Notes under the pieces: model-generated | What the model saw: the letters and a program-made list of their open reading frames with translations, nothing else | The model's database searches: none | What the model was told of the DNA's origin: nothing | DNA from: Celoporthe dispersa | Taxonomy: Eukaryota; Ascomycota; Sordariomycetes; Diaporthales; Cryphonectriaceae | Assembly: GCA_016584495.1 (NCBI GenBank) | Contig: WAID01000009.1 | Coordinates: 3,534,001 to 3,598,000 of the forward strand | Direction of reading: 5' to 3' | DNA: 64,000 nt | Shown: piece after piece, positions 46,398 through 56,802 of the stretch | Layout: each line of letters opens with the position of its first letter | How positions within the stretch are numbered: the stretch's first letter is position 1 | Position numbers and translations under genes: made by a program

Positions 46398-47435
46398 TCA
46401 GTCAAAGACCTCAGGTGTCTCACCTGCCACCTGGTCATAATATGGCTGAAACGCCAACCACATCTTGCTCGGGTTTCCGCTCTTCTTGTGCGTCATCATG
46501 GCCGTCTCCTCATCGATATAGATCTTCTCCCAGCCGGGCCCGGCAGCAGCATTCGCCAGCAGCTGCGAGTGGCAGCAGCGGTCCAGGGCGATGAACAGGA
46601 ACGCCGCCTCGTCCACCGTGGCACCACAAGTAATGATCCCGTGGTTGCGGAGGATGATGCTGCGGTTCTTAGGCCCCAGCGCCTCGGCGATGCGGCGCCC
46701 CTCCTCTGTCGAGATGACGGTGCCGCCGTAGGCATTGTACACGCTGAGGTCGTTGTAGAAGCGCAGGGCATCCTGGTAGAGGGGCTCGATGGGTCTGCCG
46801 AAGCAGGAGAAGGCCTTGCCGTAGACAGAGTGCGCGTGGCAGGCTGCGTTGACGTCGGGTCGGGCCTTGTGGATCTCGCTGTGGATGGCAAAGGCTGGCC
46901 CGTTGATGGGGTACTGGCCGCCGCCGGGGAGGACCTCGCCCTTCTCGTTCACCAGGACTAGATCGCTTACGCGGATCTGAGAGAAGTGTTTGGACAAGGG
47001 GTTGATCCAGAAATGTTCTGCTCACAACTGATCAGTAATTCACAAGCAGAAAGAAAAGACTCGCCCACAAGAGAGAGAGGTAGAGAGAGGTTGTAGGTTC
47101 AGTACCATCGGGGAAGCGAGAGCATGGCCAGAGGGAGCTGACTTACCAGGATTCTCAGGATCTCGAAGCGAGATGTGTCCAGCCACGCCCTCGTCGAAAC
47201 CCTGCCTTGCAAAGACTCGAAACGCAGCAGCCAGGTGTCGTTTCTTGTAAGCCCGCTCGTCGTCCACGCTGGCGAACCTGGGCGGGGACCGGATTACCAC
47301 CTTGCCATCTTTATCGCCGAGGAAATGCACGTCCTCAAAGAAATTGTCCTGTGAGGCGGGTACATCTCCAGCAGAAGGCGTGACCTTTTGCGTGCTGTGC
47401 ATATCCTCCTCGGTCAGAATCGTCGAAGGCGCCAT
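46398..47435 (-). CDS. Class II aldolase/adducin-domain protein
   Basis: Soluble zinc-dependent aldolase-type protein, 302 residues, exons 47435-47147 and 47017-46398 (GTAAGT donor; frame runs NPEHFWINPL). The class II aldolase fold is shown by GVAGHISLRDPE, the metal-binding CHAHSVYGKAFS (His-x-His) and RNHGIITCGATVDEAAF (third His). Bacterial relatives cleave sugar phosphates or decarboxylate small acids; fungal members are mostly uncharacterised, so the substrate is open. It is transcribed away from the quinone oxidoreductase at 47926 across a 490-bp shared region with a TATA box at 47544-47551, which suggests co-regulation. It is part of the proposed catabolic cluster to 52919. Confidence 0.9.
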
Positions 47436-47925
47436 TTTCTTATTGTCGAGAGGGGGTTGAGTCGTTACGTTCTACAGTAGTGGCGGGGCGTTCGGTGTAA
47501 GTGGGTGGATCAAGGGCCAGGAGGCGAATCCTCTCTCTCACTCTTTTTATAAGTACTTGCCTTTTAGCGAGACCAGGGTCTTTTTTCTTTTTTCCACTTC
47601 TATTTTTTTTTATCAGCACCAATTGTGGCGCTTCTCCCTTTTCATGCCGCTGCGGCTGCAGGCGGCCCAATTAGAAATCCAATGAATATTGTTACCTTGG
47701 CTCGTATTCAACTTTTATCTCCGGGCGCGGTGTTGGGGGTCCCGGATGTGGGGAGCGGTATGTATCTTCTGCGTTCCGAGTGACTTCCATATAGAGCCAA
47801 TGAGTGTACGAGCTTGCCATATTACCAAGTGAACATTTGGGCTTGTGGTTATCCTAAAAAGTCAGCCCACTCTGTTCGTCAAACCATTGTCTGTATTTGT
47901 ATTACCCATACGAACAACACAGAAA
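47436..47925. promoter_or_regulatory. Divergent promoter, aldolase / quinone oxidoreductase
   Basis: 490-bp intergenic region between two outward-facing start codons. The aldolase side has a TATA box and a T-rich tract near 47580-47610. Confidence 0.55.
47544..47551 (-). promoter_or_regulatory. TATA box of the class II aldolase gene
   Basis: TATAAAAA on the minus strand, about 110 bp upstream of the start at 47435. Confidence 0.6.
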
Positions 47926-49071
47926 ATGAGAGCAGTCAGAGTCAAGAACGGCAAAGGGGATGCCGATGCTCTCTATATCGGCCAAGCTCCCGATCCTGTC
48001 CCAGGGTCTAGAGATGTGCTGGTCGAGGTGAAGGCGTTTGGTCTCAACCGCATGGATATCATGCAGCGAGAGGCAAAGTATCCTTATGCCTTGCTGCCAG
48101 AGTCCGGGGATATAATGGGGGTTGAGTTTAGCGGAGTCGTCAGGGAGATGGGACCCGGATGTTTGTTTTCCTCCTCAGCACCCGCCTGTCAATCTCTCAT
48201 CTTTTTTTCGCTGGCTGATGGACAGGACCGAACCAGGTACCTCGGATTTCCAAGTCGGAGACAGAGTGTTTGGTCTGGCGTATGGGGGTGCTGTAAGTCA
48301 AGTCATGCGACCAGGACAAAAGAACCTTGCAAAAGACTGGACTGACGGGCGGGACAGTATGCCGAACTGATCGCCGTCTCCGAGGGCATGCTAATGCACA
48401 TACCCCCCGCAACAAGCTTCGAGGTGACCAGTGGGATCCCCGAGACCTTTTTTACAGCCATCCAGGCGGTGCACCTGGTCGGCAGTCTCCAACCGGGACA
48501 GACCGTCCTCGTCCACGCCGGGGCCTCGGGTGTTGGCCAGGCCGTCATCCAGATCGCAAAGGCAGCAGGGGCCAAGACGATCTTCACAACCGCCGGCACC
48601 GATGACAAGTGCAACCTCTGCAGGTCTCTGGGAGCTGACTTCGCCATCAACTACAAGACGGGCGAGGAGGACTTTGCGCACACGATCGCAAGGGAGACGC
48701 GTGGCAAGGGTGTGGATCTGATTGTCGACTTGGTCGGACGCGACTACTGGGACCGCAATGTGGCTTCGGCGGCCATGGACTCACGGATTGTACTCGTTGC
48801 TCTGCTCAGTGGTGGCGTGGTGGACAGTTTCAATCTGAGGCAGCTGATGAACAAGAGGATCTGGGTCCAGGCCACAACACTCCGGACAAGAAACAAGGAG
48901 TATCAGCAGCAGCTGAGAGACGTCTTCACGACGGTAGCGCTGCCTGAGCTTGCCAAGGGACGGATGAGGATCACAGTGGACAAGGTGTTCTCCTGGAGGG
49001 ATATTTCAGAGGCTCACAGACGCATGGAGTCCAATCTCAACGCAGGAAAGATCATCTGTGTTGTCGACTGA
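47926..49071 (+). CDS. NAD(P)H quinone oxidoreductase / enoyl reductase-like MDR
   Basis: Zinc-free medium-chain dehydrogenase/reductase of the quinone oxidoreductase (PIG3-like) group, about 334 residues. Start MRAVRVKNGKGDADAL at 47926. Exons: 47926-48160, 48237-48292 and 48358-49071. The second junction is clear (GTAAGT, GGACAG); the first uses a weak GTTTGT donor and is the least certain, chosen because it keeps frame into TSDFQVGDRVFGLAYGGA. Motifs: KAFGLNRMDIMQREAKYP (substrate side), VLVHAGASGVGQAVIQIAKA (Rossmann NADPH loop) and KVFSWRDISEAHRRMESN near the end. No cysteine cluster for structural zinc is seen. Its 3' end lies only 87 bp from that of the converging amidohydrolase gene. 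Confidence 0.88.
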
Positions 49072-49158
49072 CCAAGCAGTAGTTGACAATACCAAAAGGT
49101 ATTTGATGCAAGAGCAGCTTCATCAATATCTACAATACTCGGGAAGGAATCAATAATA

Positions 49159-50124
49159 TCATGCAAAGATCCTATCCGGATTCCTGGACCATAGGTTTGT
49201 CCAGACATCATCGTCCACGATCCATTCCCTCAATTTCTTGATGTGCAGCTCATCAGGAACCTCCCTGAAGCCTTCGACCTCGGTCAGCCTCTGCTGATCA
49301 GTCTTGCCCTTCCTCGAGACGCCGAGCTGCGTGTGGGGCCAGTCTATACCGTGGTCAGTAACAAAGCTCATGAAATCATGGATTCAATACAAAAAAAAGG
49401 GCATTGGCTCACCTGAACCGTACAGGATCCTCTCAGGCCCAGCCGCCGCAAGCGCCTTGACAACATACTCCAGTGAATCCATGCCTGAGCTATGCCCCTC
49501 ATACAGCCTCTCGAAGCCGCTCAATTTGACATAAATGAAACCGTCTCTCACCAATTCGATAAAGACCTTAAACTGCTCTAACTTCTCGTCGCCAGGGAAA
49601 ACCCCGCCAAGATGATCTGCCACGAGTTTCACGCGGGGGTCCAGCTCATGCCTGATCATATCCGCCATGGCAGCCCAGCTACGCACGTCGGAGAAGACAT
49701 CAATGACCCAGCCGAGACGGGCAATCCTGCCAGCTGCAGCCTTGATCTTGACGGCTATAGCCTCGACGCCACTCTGCGTGCCATGACCCCAGGAGACCTC
49801 ATGCATCCGCACACCTCGGACGCCAGCTGCATGGAGGGCGTCCAATTCCTGATCCGAAGCCTTGTTCGGGTCAACGGTGCAGAGACCGCGAACCACAGTG
49901 CAGTCTCCTGGCCTGGCCTTGTCACTGAGTGCTGCTAACAAGGGCTCTGCCGAGTGGCCCTGGACGGTGGCCTGGACAACGACAATATTGGAGCATGTTG
50001 TCTTTGCAAAGGGATACTCGGCCAGGTGAGCTGGTCTGGGCGTATACGATCGCGGAGTGCCGTATGGAAAGGCGTCCGGGTCAAAGACATGGATGTGCGT
50101 GTCCCAATGGCCGGTGCTCGCCAT
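49159..50124 (-). CDS. Amidohydrolase (PF04909-type), PDC-lactonase-like
   Basis: TIM-barrel metal-dependent hydrolase, 298 residues, exons 50124-49413 and 49343-49159 (GTGAGC donor, TATAG acceptor; frame runs YGSDWPHTQL). Metal ligands of the family are in place: HIH in WDTHIHVFDPDAFPYG, the His of VADHLGGVFPG and the Asp of YGSDWPHTQ. The FDPxxFP and RSYTPRPA segments resemble 2-pyrone-4,6-dicarboxylate lactonase-type proteins, which open cyclic lactones in aromatic degradation. Substrate is inferred from family only. The stretch 49379-49400 holds an A-rich run inside the intron. It faces the transporter gene at 51053 divergently, and converges tightly with the reductase gene. Confidence 0.9.
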
Positions 50125-50992
50125 CTTGTCTTCCCGAGGATAGTTTGTCGCTCCAACTTAAGCTCGGATGGCAAAAGTGAGCCCTCATCTTTCATGGATT
50201 GTGCCCCCTCTTTAAAGAAAAGATGGTGGGATCGACCTCACCGTCCTATCGTAGAGGGCTTTCCCCGCATTGGAGGCATACGCAATGCCCTCCCTCATCC
50301 CTTCTAGGAGAATCTTCCTATTGGTGTCTTGGGACCAGCTTCTTTTCTTGCACACCCATTGATGCCAACTTTTTCGAGTTGCATTGCAGCAAATGGCACG
50401 GACTGGTGCACGAGATTCCCTTTCTAGTGTTATTACTGCAACCAGGGCACATGCTTGCCAGTCATCTTTGGGCATTAGCCACGCTCTCTTTCTCGCCCTC
50501 CCGCTCTCTCCTGAGCGTAATAGTCCCCTGTTGAGGGATTATCACTTGCATGCATAGCGTCCTGCTCAGAATGGTTCCCGCCACATCCCGGTGCTACATC
50601 CTGGTGATCTTTACCCCGGATTTTTAGACTCCTATCCCAGATGGGGATGTCACACGTCAGAGGGAGCGGAGTACTTTTCAATGTTGCGAGCCAAGCGAGC
50701 CAACGCAGGTCTAATGAGGAGCAGACGAGGTCATTCGTGTGCTGACTGCAAGAAATTACAGTTGGAGAAAGAAAGGGCCTCTCTATACGTGGTACTCTGA
50801 CTCTACTGGTTGAACTCATTATTGGTGCTGGGCTCGACCAGTGTTGCTGCTGCCCGCCCAGAGCACTCACTGGATGGACTACATCTTCAGGTCCATAGCG
50901 CATCTTGAGATTCAGTTGACTAATTATTCCATTGTGAATGCTGAGTGGTGTTGCTCTATTGCCCACACAAGATCTTCAGCAATCATTAAGAG

Positions 50993-51023
<31 letters not shown>

Positions 51024-51052
51024 AGACGAATCATCTTACGATACATGCAGTC
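50125..51052. other. Divergent intergenic region, amidohydrolase / transporter
   Basis: 928 bp between two outward-facing start codons. It includes the (CA)n(GA)n tract just upstream of the transporter. No further gene is recognised. Confidence 0.5.
50993..51023. repeat. Compound microsatellite (CA)n(GA)n
   Basis: About 12 nt of CA followed by about 19 nt of GA, 30 bp upstream of the transporter start. Same order as the tract at 3594-3634 (about 60 bp upstream of another MFS gene, on the other strand). Confidence 0.95.
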
Positions 51053-52919
51053 ATGAAGGACGTCAGCCCTCCAGTCGAAAAGGTCGAAAAGCCTGAGCAT
51101 GTAGAGAGCCGTATCGATCCTCGTTATGATCTCACGGTCCTGAGTGTCGAGGATGCGGAGTTCCTCGCTTCTTTCTCCGAGCATGACAGGAAGCGCGTCA
51201 TCAGAAAGGTGAGACTGGAACAAGTGTGTAATACGCCCTGCGATGGTGACGCTCATCATCGTCGAGATCTAGATTGACATACGACTCGTCCCGATCTTGA
51301 CCTTTCTGTATCTCGTGTCTTTTACCGACAGATCAAACATCGGTTCGTTCTCACAAAGGAGCCCTCCCCTCCAGACCCGGGAAGCTCCATCTTCTGACAC
51401 AGAACTGCTGTACAGGTAATGCGGAGATTGAGGGTCTCAACGAGGATCTGGGCCTGGATGGGGTCAAGTACAACATTGCACTATGTCTCTTCTTCGTGCC
51501 CTATATTCTCTGCGAGATCCCCTCAAACTGGATTCTCGCCAAGGTCAAGCGGCCCTCTTACTTTCTAGGGACCATGATCTTCCTATGGGGCATCGTCATG
51601 ACCCTCACTGGTGTCGTCCAGAACTTCGCCGGCCTTGTCGTCACGCGAATTATCATGGGATTTCTTGAGTAAGTCGGTCCTCCTATCCGAGCCCAAGAAG
51701 AAAGAAAACGTCAAGAAAAAAAGAAGAAATCTCAGGCCATCCTCCGTTCTCAACCAACCTTTTCTTCTACCCACAGGGCAGGATTCTTCCCAGGCGCCGT
51801 GTACCTCATCTCAGCATGGTACCTGCCCAACGAGACCCAGACCCGGATCGCCATCTTCTACTGCGCCAGCGCCGCCTCGGGAGCCTTTTTCTGGCCTCCT
51901 CGCCTTTGCCATCGCAAACATGGACGGCGTAGGTGGCTACTCGGCCTGGCGCTGGATTTTCATCATCGAGGGCGCCGCCTCCATCTTCTGCTGCCTCCTC
52001 GCCTTCCTCGTCATGCCCGACTCGCCCCGCACCTCTTCGTCCTTCCTCACGCCTGACGAGATCCGCTACCTCGAGGTGCGCCAGCTCGCCATCCCGGGCC
52101 GCCGCCACCACGCCCAGCAGGAGTCTGGCGAGAAGTTCCAGTGGCGCTCTCTGCTCGCCGTGCTGGCCGACTGGCAGACATACCCGCTCGCCATCATCTA
52201 CCTGTCCGCCACGGGCCCCAGCTATGCGCTCAAGTTCACCATGCCCCAGATCATCAAGAACATGGGCTACAAGGCCTCCATGGCCCAGGTCCTGACCATC
52301 CCGCCCTACATGTGCGGCGTGCTCGCCACCATCACGAGCTCATGGGTCGCCGACCGCATCACCTGGCGCATGCCCTTCGCCGTCGGCGCGGACCTGCTGA
52401 TTCTGATCGCACATGCTATCTTGTACAGTTTTGGCCCTACACAGAAGGACCATATCCCTGCCTGCTACTTTGCCCTGTGTCTTGCATGCATGGGTATATA
52501 TCCCATCCCGCCGACGGTGAATGCGTGGTTGATCAGTAATACGGCGCCGCAGACAAAGCGGGCTATGGCAATCGGCTACTTTGTCGGGTTGGGAAACATC
52601 GGTGGCATATTTGGTTCGTTCTCGACTACAAATCCGGCTAGACAATAACATTAATTTGAAAATTACGGTGTGGTGCTAACCTCGAGCAGGTTCTTTTATA
52701 TATCGCCAGAGCGAGGCCCCCAAATATCCCTCGGGATATGCAACGGCATTTTCTCTAGCCAGTGCTGGGGTGATTCTCTCACTCGTGCTCGAGTTTACCT
52801 ACAAGAGACTCAACGAGAAGAGGGCGCGATTGAGCGAGGATGAAGTGAGGGCAAGGTACTCTGAGGACCAGCTGGAAAAGATGGGTGACCGGAGCCCACT
52901 GTTTAGGTATTCTTACTAA
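51053..52919 (+). CDS. MFS transporter, anion:cation symporter (Dal5-like) family (frame broken)
   Basis: Predicted 12-TM importer of organic anions (ACS family; relatives carry allantoate, nicotinate, tartrate, pantothenate and similar acids). Exons: 51053-51208, 51273-51342, 51416-51668, 51777-52613 and 52690-52919. The signature DIRLVPILTFLYLVSFTDRS-NIGNA crosses exons 2-3, and IMGFLEAGFFPGAVYLISAW follows. Exon 4 contains a run of five T (51886-51890) that must lose one base for SAASGAF to continue as SGLLAFAIANMDGVGG; after repair the protein is 514 residues and complete to the usual charged C-terminal tail. Everything else is intact, so a sequencing error or a very recent lesion is likely. 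As the only transporter in the 46.4-52.9 kb cluster it probably imports the cluster's substrate (inference). Confidence 0.85.
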
Positions 52920-54525
52920 ATAGTTTTGCTGGTGAGACGCGCATCCAAGGTCCGTTCTCATGGTTCTTTTGCTTTGCTTCTTTATTCCAGAAAGAGATGG
53001 GTGGGTGAGTAGGTGGGATCAAATACATTACTACAACCTTTGTTTCCTGTCTCTTCGTTTTCAGTCTCTATATCTCCGGAATCTATCAACGGGAGGGGTT
53101 TTCTGTTCATGGACCACAGCCGAGAGTTCGTGGGTTACTTTTGTATAATGGGAACCATTTTGCGATGCACGTATCATTTGTCAGGACTCCGTGTCTCAAA
53201 AATTGAATCCAACCCCTACTGAAGTAAATATTGTATCTTCTCACCAGAGACCTGTCCAATATGGCGGAAGCGACCAGCAGGTTCAGGCTGCGCTCCTACA
53301 AAGCCGTGCCCAAACTATACACGATGCTCAGCAAATCCCCAAATCCCCCGGCATACAAGCTAGTAGTGCCACGGGTGGGCAAATCACTGGTAATGGTAAG
53401 GGGCTGCAGCACTGGGGCCTCGGCCAGGTTGCAAGACTTGCAGGATTTCATGGCGGAAGAGGAGGACACGTGTACGGAGCATCTGTTACACTTTGATATC
53501 TCATAGCAAGCTTTTGCATTTTGTCCTATGCTACCAACTTATTTCCTACTTTACCCGCAATTTCAGTTACATATTTCCGTTGATTTTTAACGCTAAAAAA
53601 AAACGATATTGCAATCGTGTTATTGTTATTTGGAAAGACAAGACGAAGCGCCAAGTTCAATAGCCCTGTTGCAATTAAATTATAATTGAGGCAACGCTGG
53701 AACAGTTCATACCCGAAGCATTAGTCTCGGGGCGATTGTATTACGTTTGGCTACACAAACCGGCGAATATACTCGTGCTTTAAGCATATTTTTTCTACCG
53801 GTGTTAGACCTGACATCTGGCTTTCTGGTACACTTGTTCCGTGTGACCCGTTTTGTGACCTGCATGTTGGATGGATCATAACACTTTCCTCACATTCTTA
53901 TACTTGAATTTTTAGCTACTAATCGCATTTTGTTCCTTGGCTGTTGGTTGCCTAAGACCCGGATTCTAGGCGTTTAGAGGCTGCGCCGCCGGCTGTACTT
54001 GTGTGTACAGTGAACTTGGAGAAATGCATCTGGCCAGTCAACAGTGTACTTGGCCAGGGTGTTTTGGGTTTCTAGAAATGGTGTGGTTGGGATTTTTAAG
54101 CAGGCTAAACCTCAACACAGTGGCTTCAGGTGATATATATATGCAGCTACTTGGGTCAGACTGGTAAGCTGACTGTTTGCAGTTGATCGACCAGTCTAGA
54201 ATATAATTATTGGCAGCAAATGCAGGCTGAACCTCCAACCAACACGAGTAGCTTTTGTTTCTGTAAGCAACGCTGCCCAATAAACACATTAGGTTCAAAA
54301 TCTCGATCATGAAGGGAAGTTTGATGGTGGTCAGCCGAGTGGAAAATTTTTCTACCTCGCTCTACTGTGTATTCCATCTTTGGCCGCAGCTATCATCTGT
54401 CTTTAGGATTATAATCATCACAATGCCCCCTGGCTAGAACCAGACTTGTAGATATGTTTACCATAGTCCTAATTCGATATTATCTTGAGCATTCGGAAGT
54501 TTTCTACAGAAAACCCAGGCTTACC
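52920..54525. other. Intergenic, AT-rich
   Basis: 3' flank of the transporter gene, then an A+T-rich region (about 53500-54450) before the HET gene. Overlapping plus frames at 53191-53506 have no recognisable content. No gene called. Confidence 0.5.
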
Positions 54526-56802
54526 ATGGGACGAGGAAACAGATTCGCCGTTCTCTCCTCACTGGAGATTCCTGAGCCATTGGTGACGGACTCTGACTCT
54601 CTTGCAAGGAAACAGAGCGTGTCGTCTGATGCTCCCTATGATCATGCTCGATTGAAGGAAGCGCTGCTCGGACCGGAGCCAGCCTGCTCATCCCTGGGTC
54701 TCTGCAATCGATGCCGCCAGATGTTTGCTTGTCGTGCGACCCCTACCAGCAGTCGATTCGATCATCATTCGCCATATGATAGCATTCTAAAAGCGGTTGA
54801 CCATCGGTGTTACATTTGTTGTCTGCTGCTCGAAAATATCGCTGCACTAGGATTACAGATCTCTGCTGAAACAGAATCCGCATCCAAGTATTCACGACCT
54901 TGGTGGGGATATTGGAGCTTGGGCTTCGACTCGGGTATTGTAAAATTCTTTTACAAGCATACGCATATACTACGATTGTGGATTTCGTCGAATTGTAAGC
55001 AGTTGTCAGGGTGTTTTTGTGGTTATCCGTTCTTATATCTGACTTGTTTAGGGATTCGTGGGCGACTTGCCGCTGAGTGTTCGGGTCAGAACACATGGTC
55101 AATTGGAAGCCAAGAGCGATCAAAGCAATGGCTTCGCCGGTGTACCGCGGAGAACATCACCCCGATTCAAACCAAATTTCTTCCTACTCGCTTGCTGCAC
55201 ATACAAATGTCAGATGGTGATCAATACAAGGTCACACTGTGTGAAGGTGCCACTTTGCCTCAAGAAGCCCAGTATCTGACTCTCAGTCACTGTTGGGGTA
55301 AGAGTCACACTCTCAGTCTCCGCAAGGAAAATTTTGATGGGCTCAAACAAGGCATTCCGTATGAGGATTTGCCCAAGACTTTTCAGGACGCCATCAAAGT
55401 CACCTACAGCCTGGACTTTCAATATCTTTGGGTAGATTCTCTTTGCATTATCCAAGATTCACAGGAAGATTGGCTAAGTCAAGGCGCTACAATGGACGAG
55501 ATCTATCGAAATGCAGCGTGCAACATATCTGCAGATGCGGCCCAAGACAGCGAGGCTGGTTTTATCAGAACGAGAAATATCGAGACTTTTCTGCCACTCC
55601 GAATTGACGTTGGGTGGACGGCATGGATTGATACTTGGAAGAGCCCTACAATTTATATTATGGTGAACGAAAAATGGGAGACGGCAGTAGGTGGTACACC
55701 TCTTGCTAGCCGAGCATGGGTTTTCCAAGAAAGGCTTCTTTCCCAGCATATCATTCACTTTACTGCTCATCAACTTTTCTTCGAGACAAAGACAGACAAC
55801 GGAAATGGTAGTGAGCAATGGCCTGAAAACATTCCCTGGGGGCCTGATAGCATTTCCTCGGAAGGAGATGCACTCATGATCTGGTGGTCAAACTTGATGA
55901 AGCCCCAGGGAACACTATTAGAGGAGCTGTTATGGGGAAACTGGACCAGAATTGTGGAAGAGTATAGTCTAAGGAATCTCACATTTGACACCGACAAGCT
56001 GGCCGCTATGTCTGGGATTGCCAAAGAAGTACACGAGGCTGCAGAAGACGAGTATCTTGCTGGGCTGTGGAAGAAGAATTTGTTGCATCAATTACTTTGG
56101 AGCACTTCACATCCTTACGAAGCTGTCCGAATCCAGCCATACACGGCACCAACATGGTCTTGGGCTTCGATCAAAGGTGCTATCTTGCACATATTTGAAC
56201 CAGGAATTTTTCAGAAGCCTTGCATCCGCGTACTTACAAAGCTCCGAGAGGCTCGGGCTTTTCCGATTGGAGGTCAAGGGCATACTGGCCCGGTCAAGGC
56301 TGGTTTCTTGAGACTCCAAGGTCCCTTATGGCAAGCACGACTGACTCAAAGCAGCAATGGAAGCAAAGGTCAACCATTTTGGACAGTCGGACACTCGAGA
56401 AAGAAACTCTTTTTTCTCCCAGACACAGTCTCACTTGGAGACTCCGATGAACCTGCCAACCTTCGTCAAGTCAGGGACTGTCTAGCTAAGGTATTCGATA
56501 AGTGGAAAACTCAATTTTATTACAAAAGCTATAAAATTCGGTCGAGTATTGCCGTACATGCATTGACCCAAAGCGTGTTCTTATTACCGATCTATTCAGC
56601 CTCTGGTCCGGGAGTATTTCTCACGGTGGGCTTGGCACTTGTGCCAACAGATTTAGCTCGAGGACAATTCCAGAGGGTGGGTCTGTTTTTTACGCCAAAC
56701 AAGAGTGTTGTTGGCAGCATTCTCCGCTTACCTTGCAACGTTGGTTCTTCGCATTATGAGACTATGGAGAGTGCCGTTCGATATACGATTTCGATCATCT
56801 AA
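54526..56802 (+). CDS. HET-domain (heterokaryon incompatibility) protein
   Basis: Large NLR-free HET protein, about 739 residues. HET domains act in fungal non-self recognition and trigger cell death. The ATG at 54526 (TTACCATGG) opens MGRGNRFAVLSSLEIPE; an earlier in-frame ATG at 54454 is less likely. I remove a 57-nt in-frame intron (54995-55051, GTAAGC...CTGACTTGTTTAG), which replaces a Cys-rich hydrophobic insert. An N-terminal CX2C-like region (LCNRCRQMF, then HRCYICCLLL) is usual in this group. The HET core has YLTLSHCWGKSHTL (about residue 230), YEDLPKTFQDAIKVTYSLDF, YLWVDSLCIIQDSQEDW and ASRAWVFQERLLSQ. The C-terminus shows the typical APTWSWASIKG. No partner gene is adjacent. Codon use is A+T-richer than in metabolic neighbours, as is common for accessory HET genes. 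Confidence 0.92.
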   Translation: MGRGNRFAVLSSLEIPEPLVTDSDSLARKQSVSSDAPYDHARLKEALLGPEPACSSLGLCNRCRQMFACRATPTSSRFDHHSPYDSILKAVDHRCYICCLLLENIAALGLQISAETESASKYSRPWWGYWSLGFDSGIVKFFYKHTHILRLWISSNCKQLSGCFCGYPFLYLTCLGIRGRLAAECSGQNTWSIGSQERSKQWLRRCTAENITPIQTKFLPTRLLHIQMSDGDQYKVTLCEGATLPQEAQYLTLSHCWGKSHTLSLRKENFDGLKQGIPYEDLPKTFQDAIKVTYSLDFQYLWVDSLCIIQDSQEDWLSQGATMDEIYRNAACNISADAAQDSEAGFIRTRNIETFLPLRIDVGWTAWIDTWKSPTIYIMVNEKWETAVGGTPLASRAWVFQERLLSQHIIHFTAHQLFFETKTDNGNGSEQWPENIPWGPDSISSEGDALMIWWSNLMKPQGTLLEELLWGNWTRIVEEYSLRNLTFDTDKLAAMSGIAKEVHEAAEDEYLAGLWKKNLLHQLLWSTSHPYEAVRIQPYTAPTWSWASIKGAILHIFEPGIFQKPCIRVLTKLREARAFPIGGQGHTGPVKAGFLRLQGPLWQARLTQSSNGSKGQPFWTVGHSRKKLFFLPDTVSLGDSDEPANLRQVRDCLAKVFDKWKTQFYYKSYKIRSSIAVHALTQSVFLLPIYSASGPGVFLTVGLALVPTDLARGQFQRVGLFFTPNKSVVGSILRLPCNVGSSHYETMESAVRYTISII

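Noticed and set aside
46398..52919. Reading the cluster as a polyketide tailoring set of the adjacent PKS relic
   Set aside because: An importer plus hydrolase plus aldolase suggests breakdown rather than synthesis, and the PKS fragment is too decayed to be a partner.
53191..53506. Two overlapping plus frames of 91-101 codons
   Set aside because: No conserved motif, no clear promoter and both frames open equally well; not enough to call a gene.
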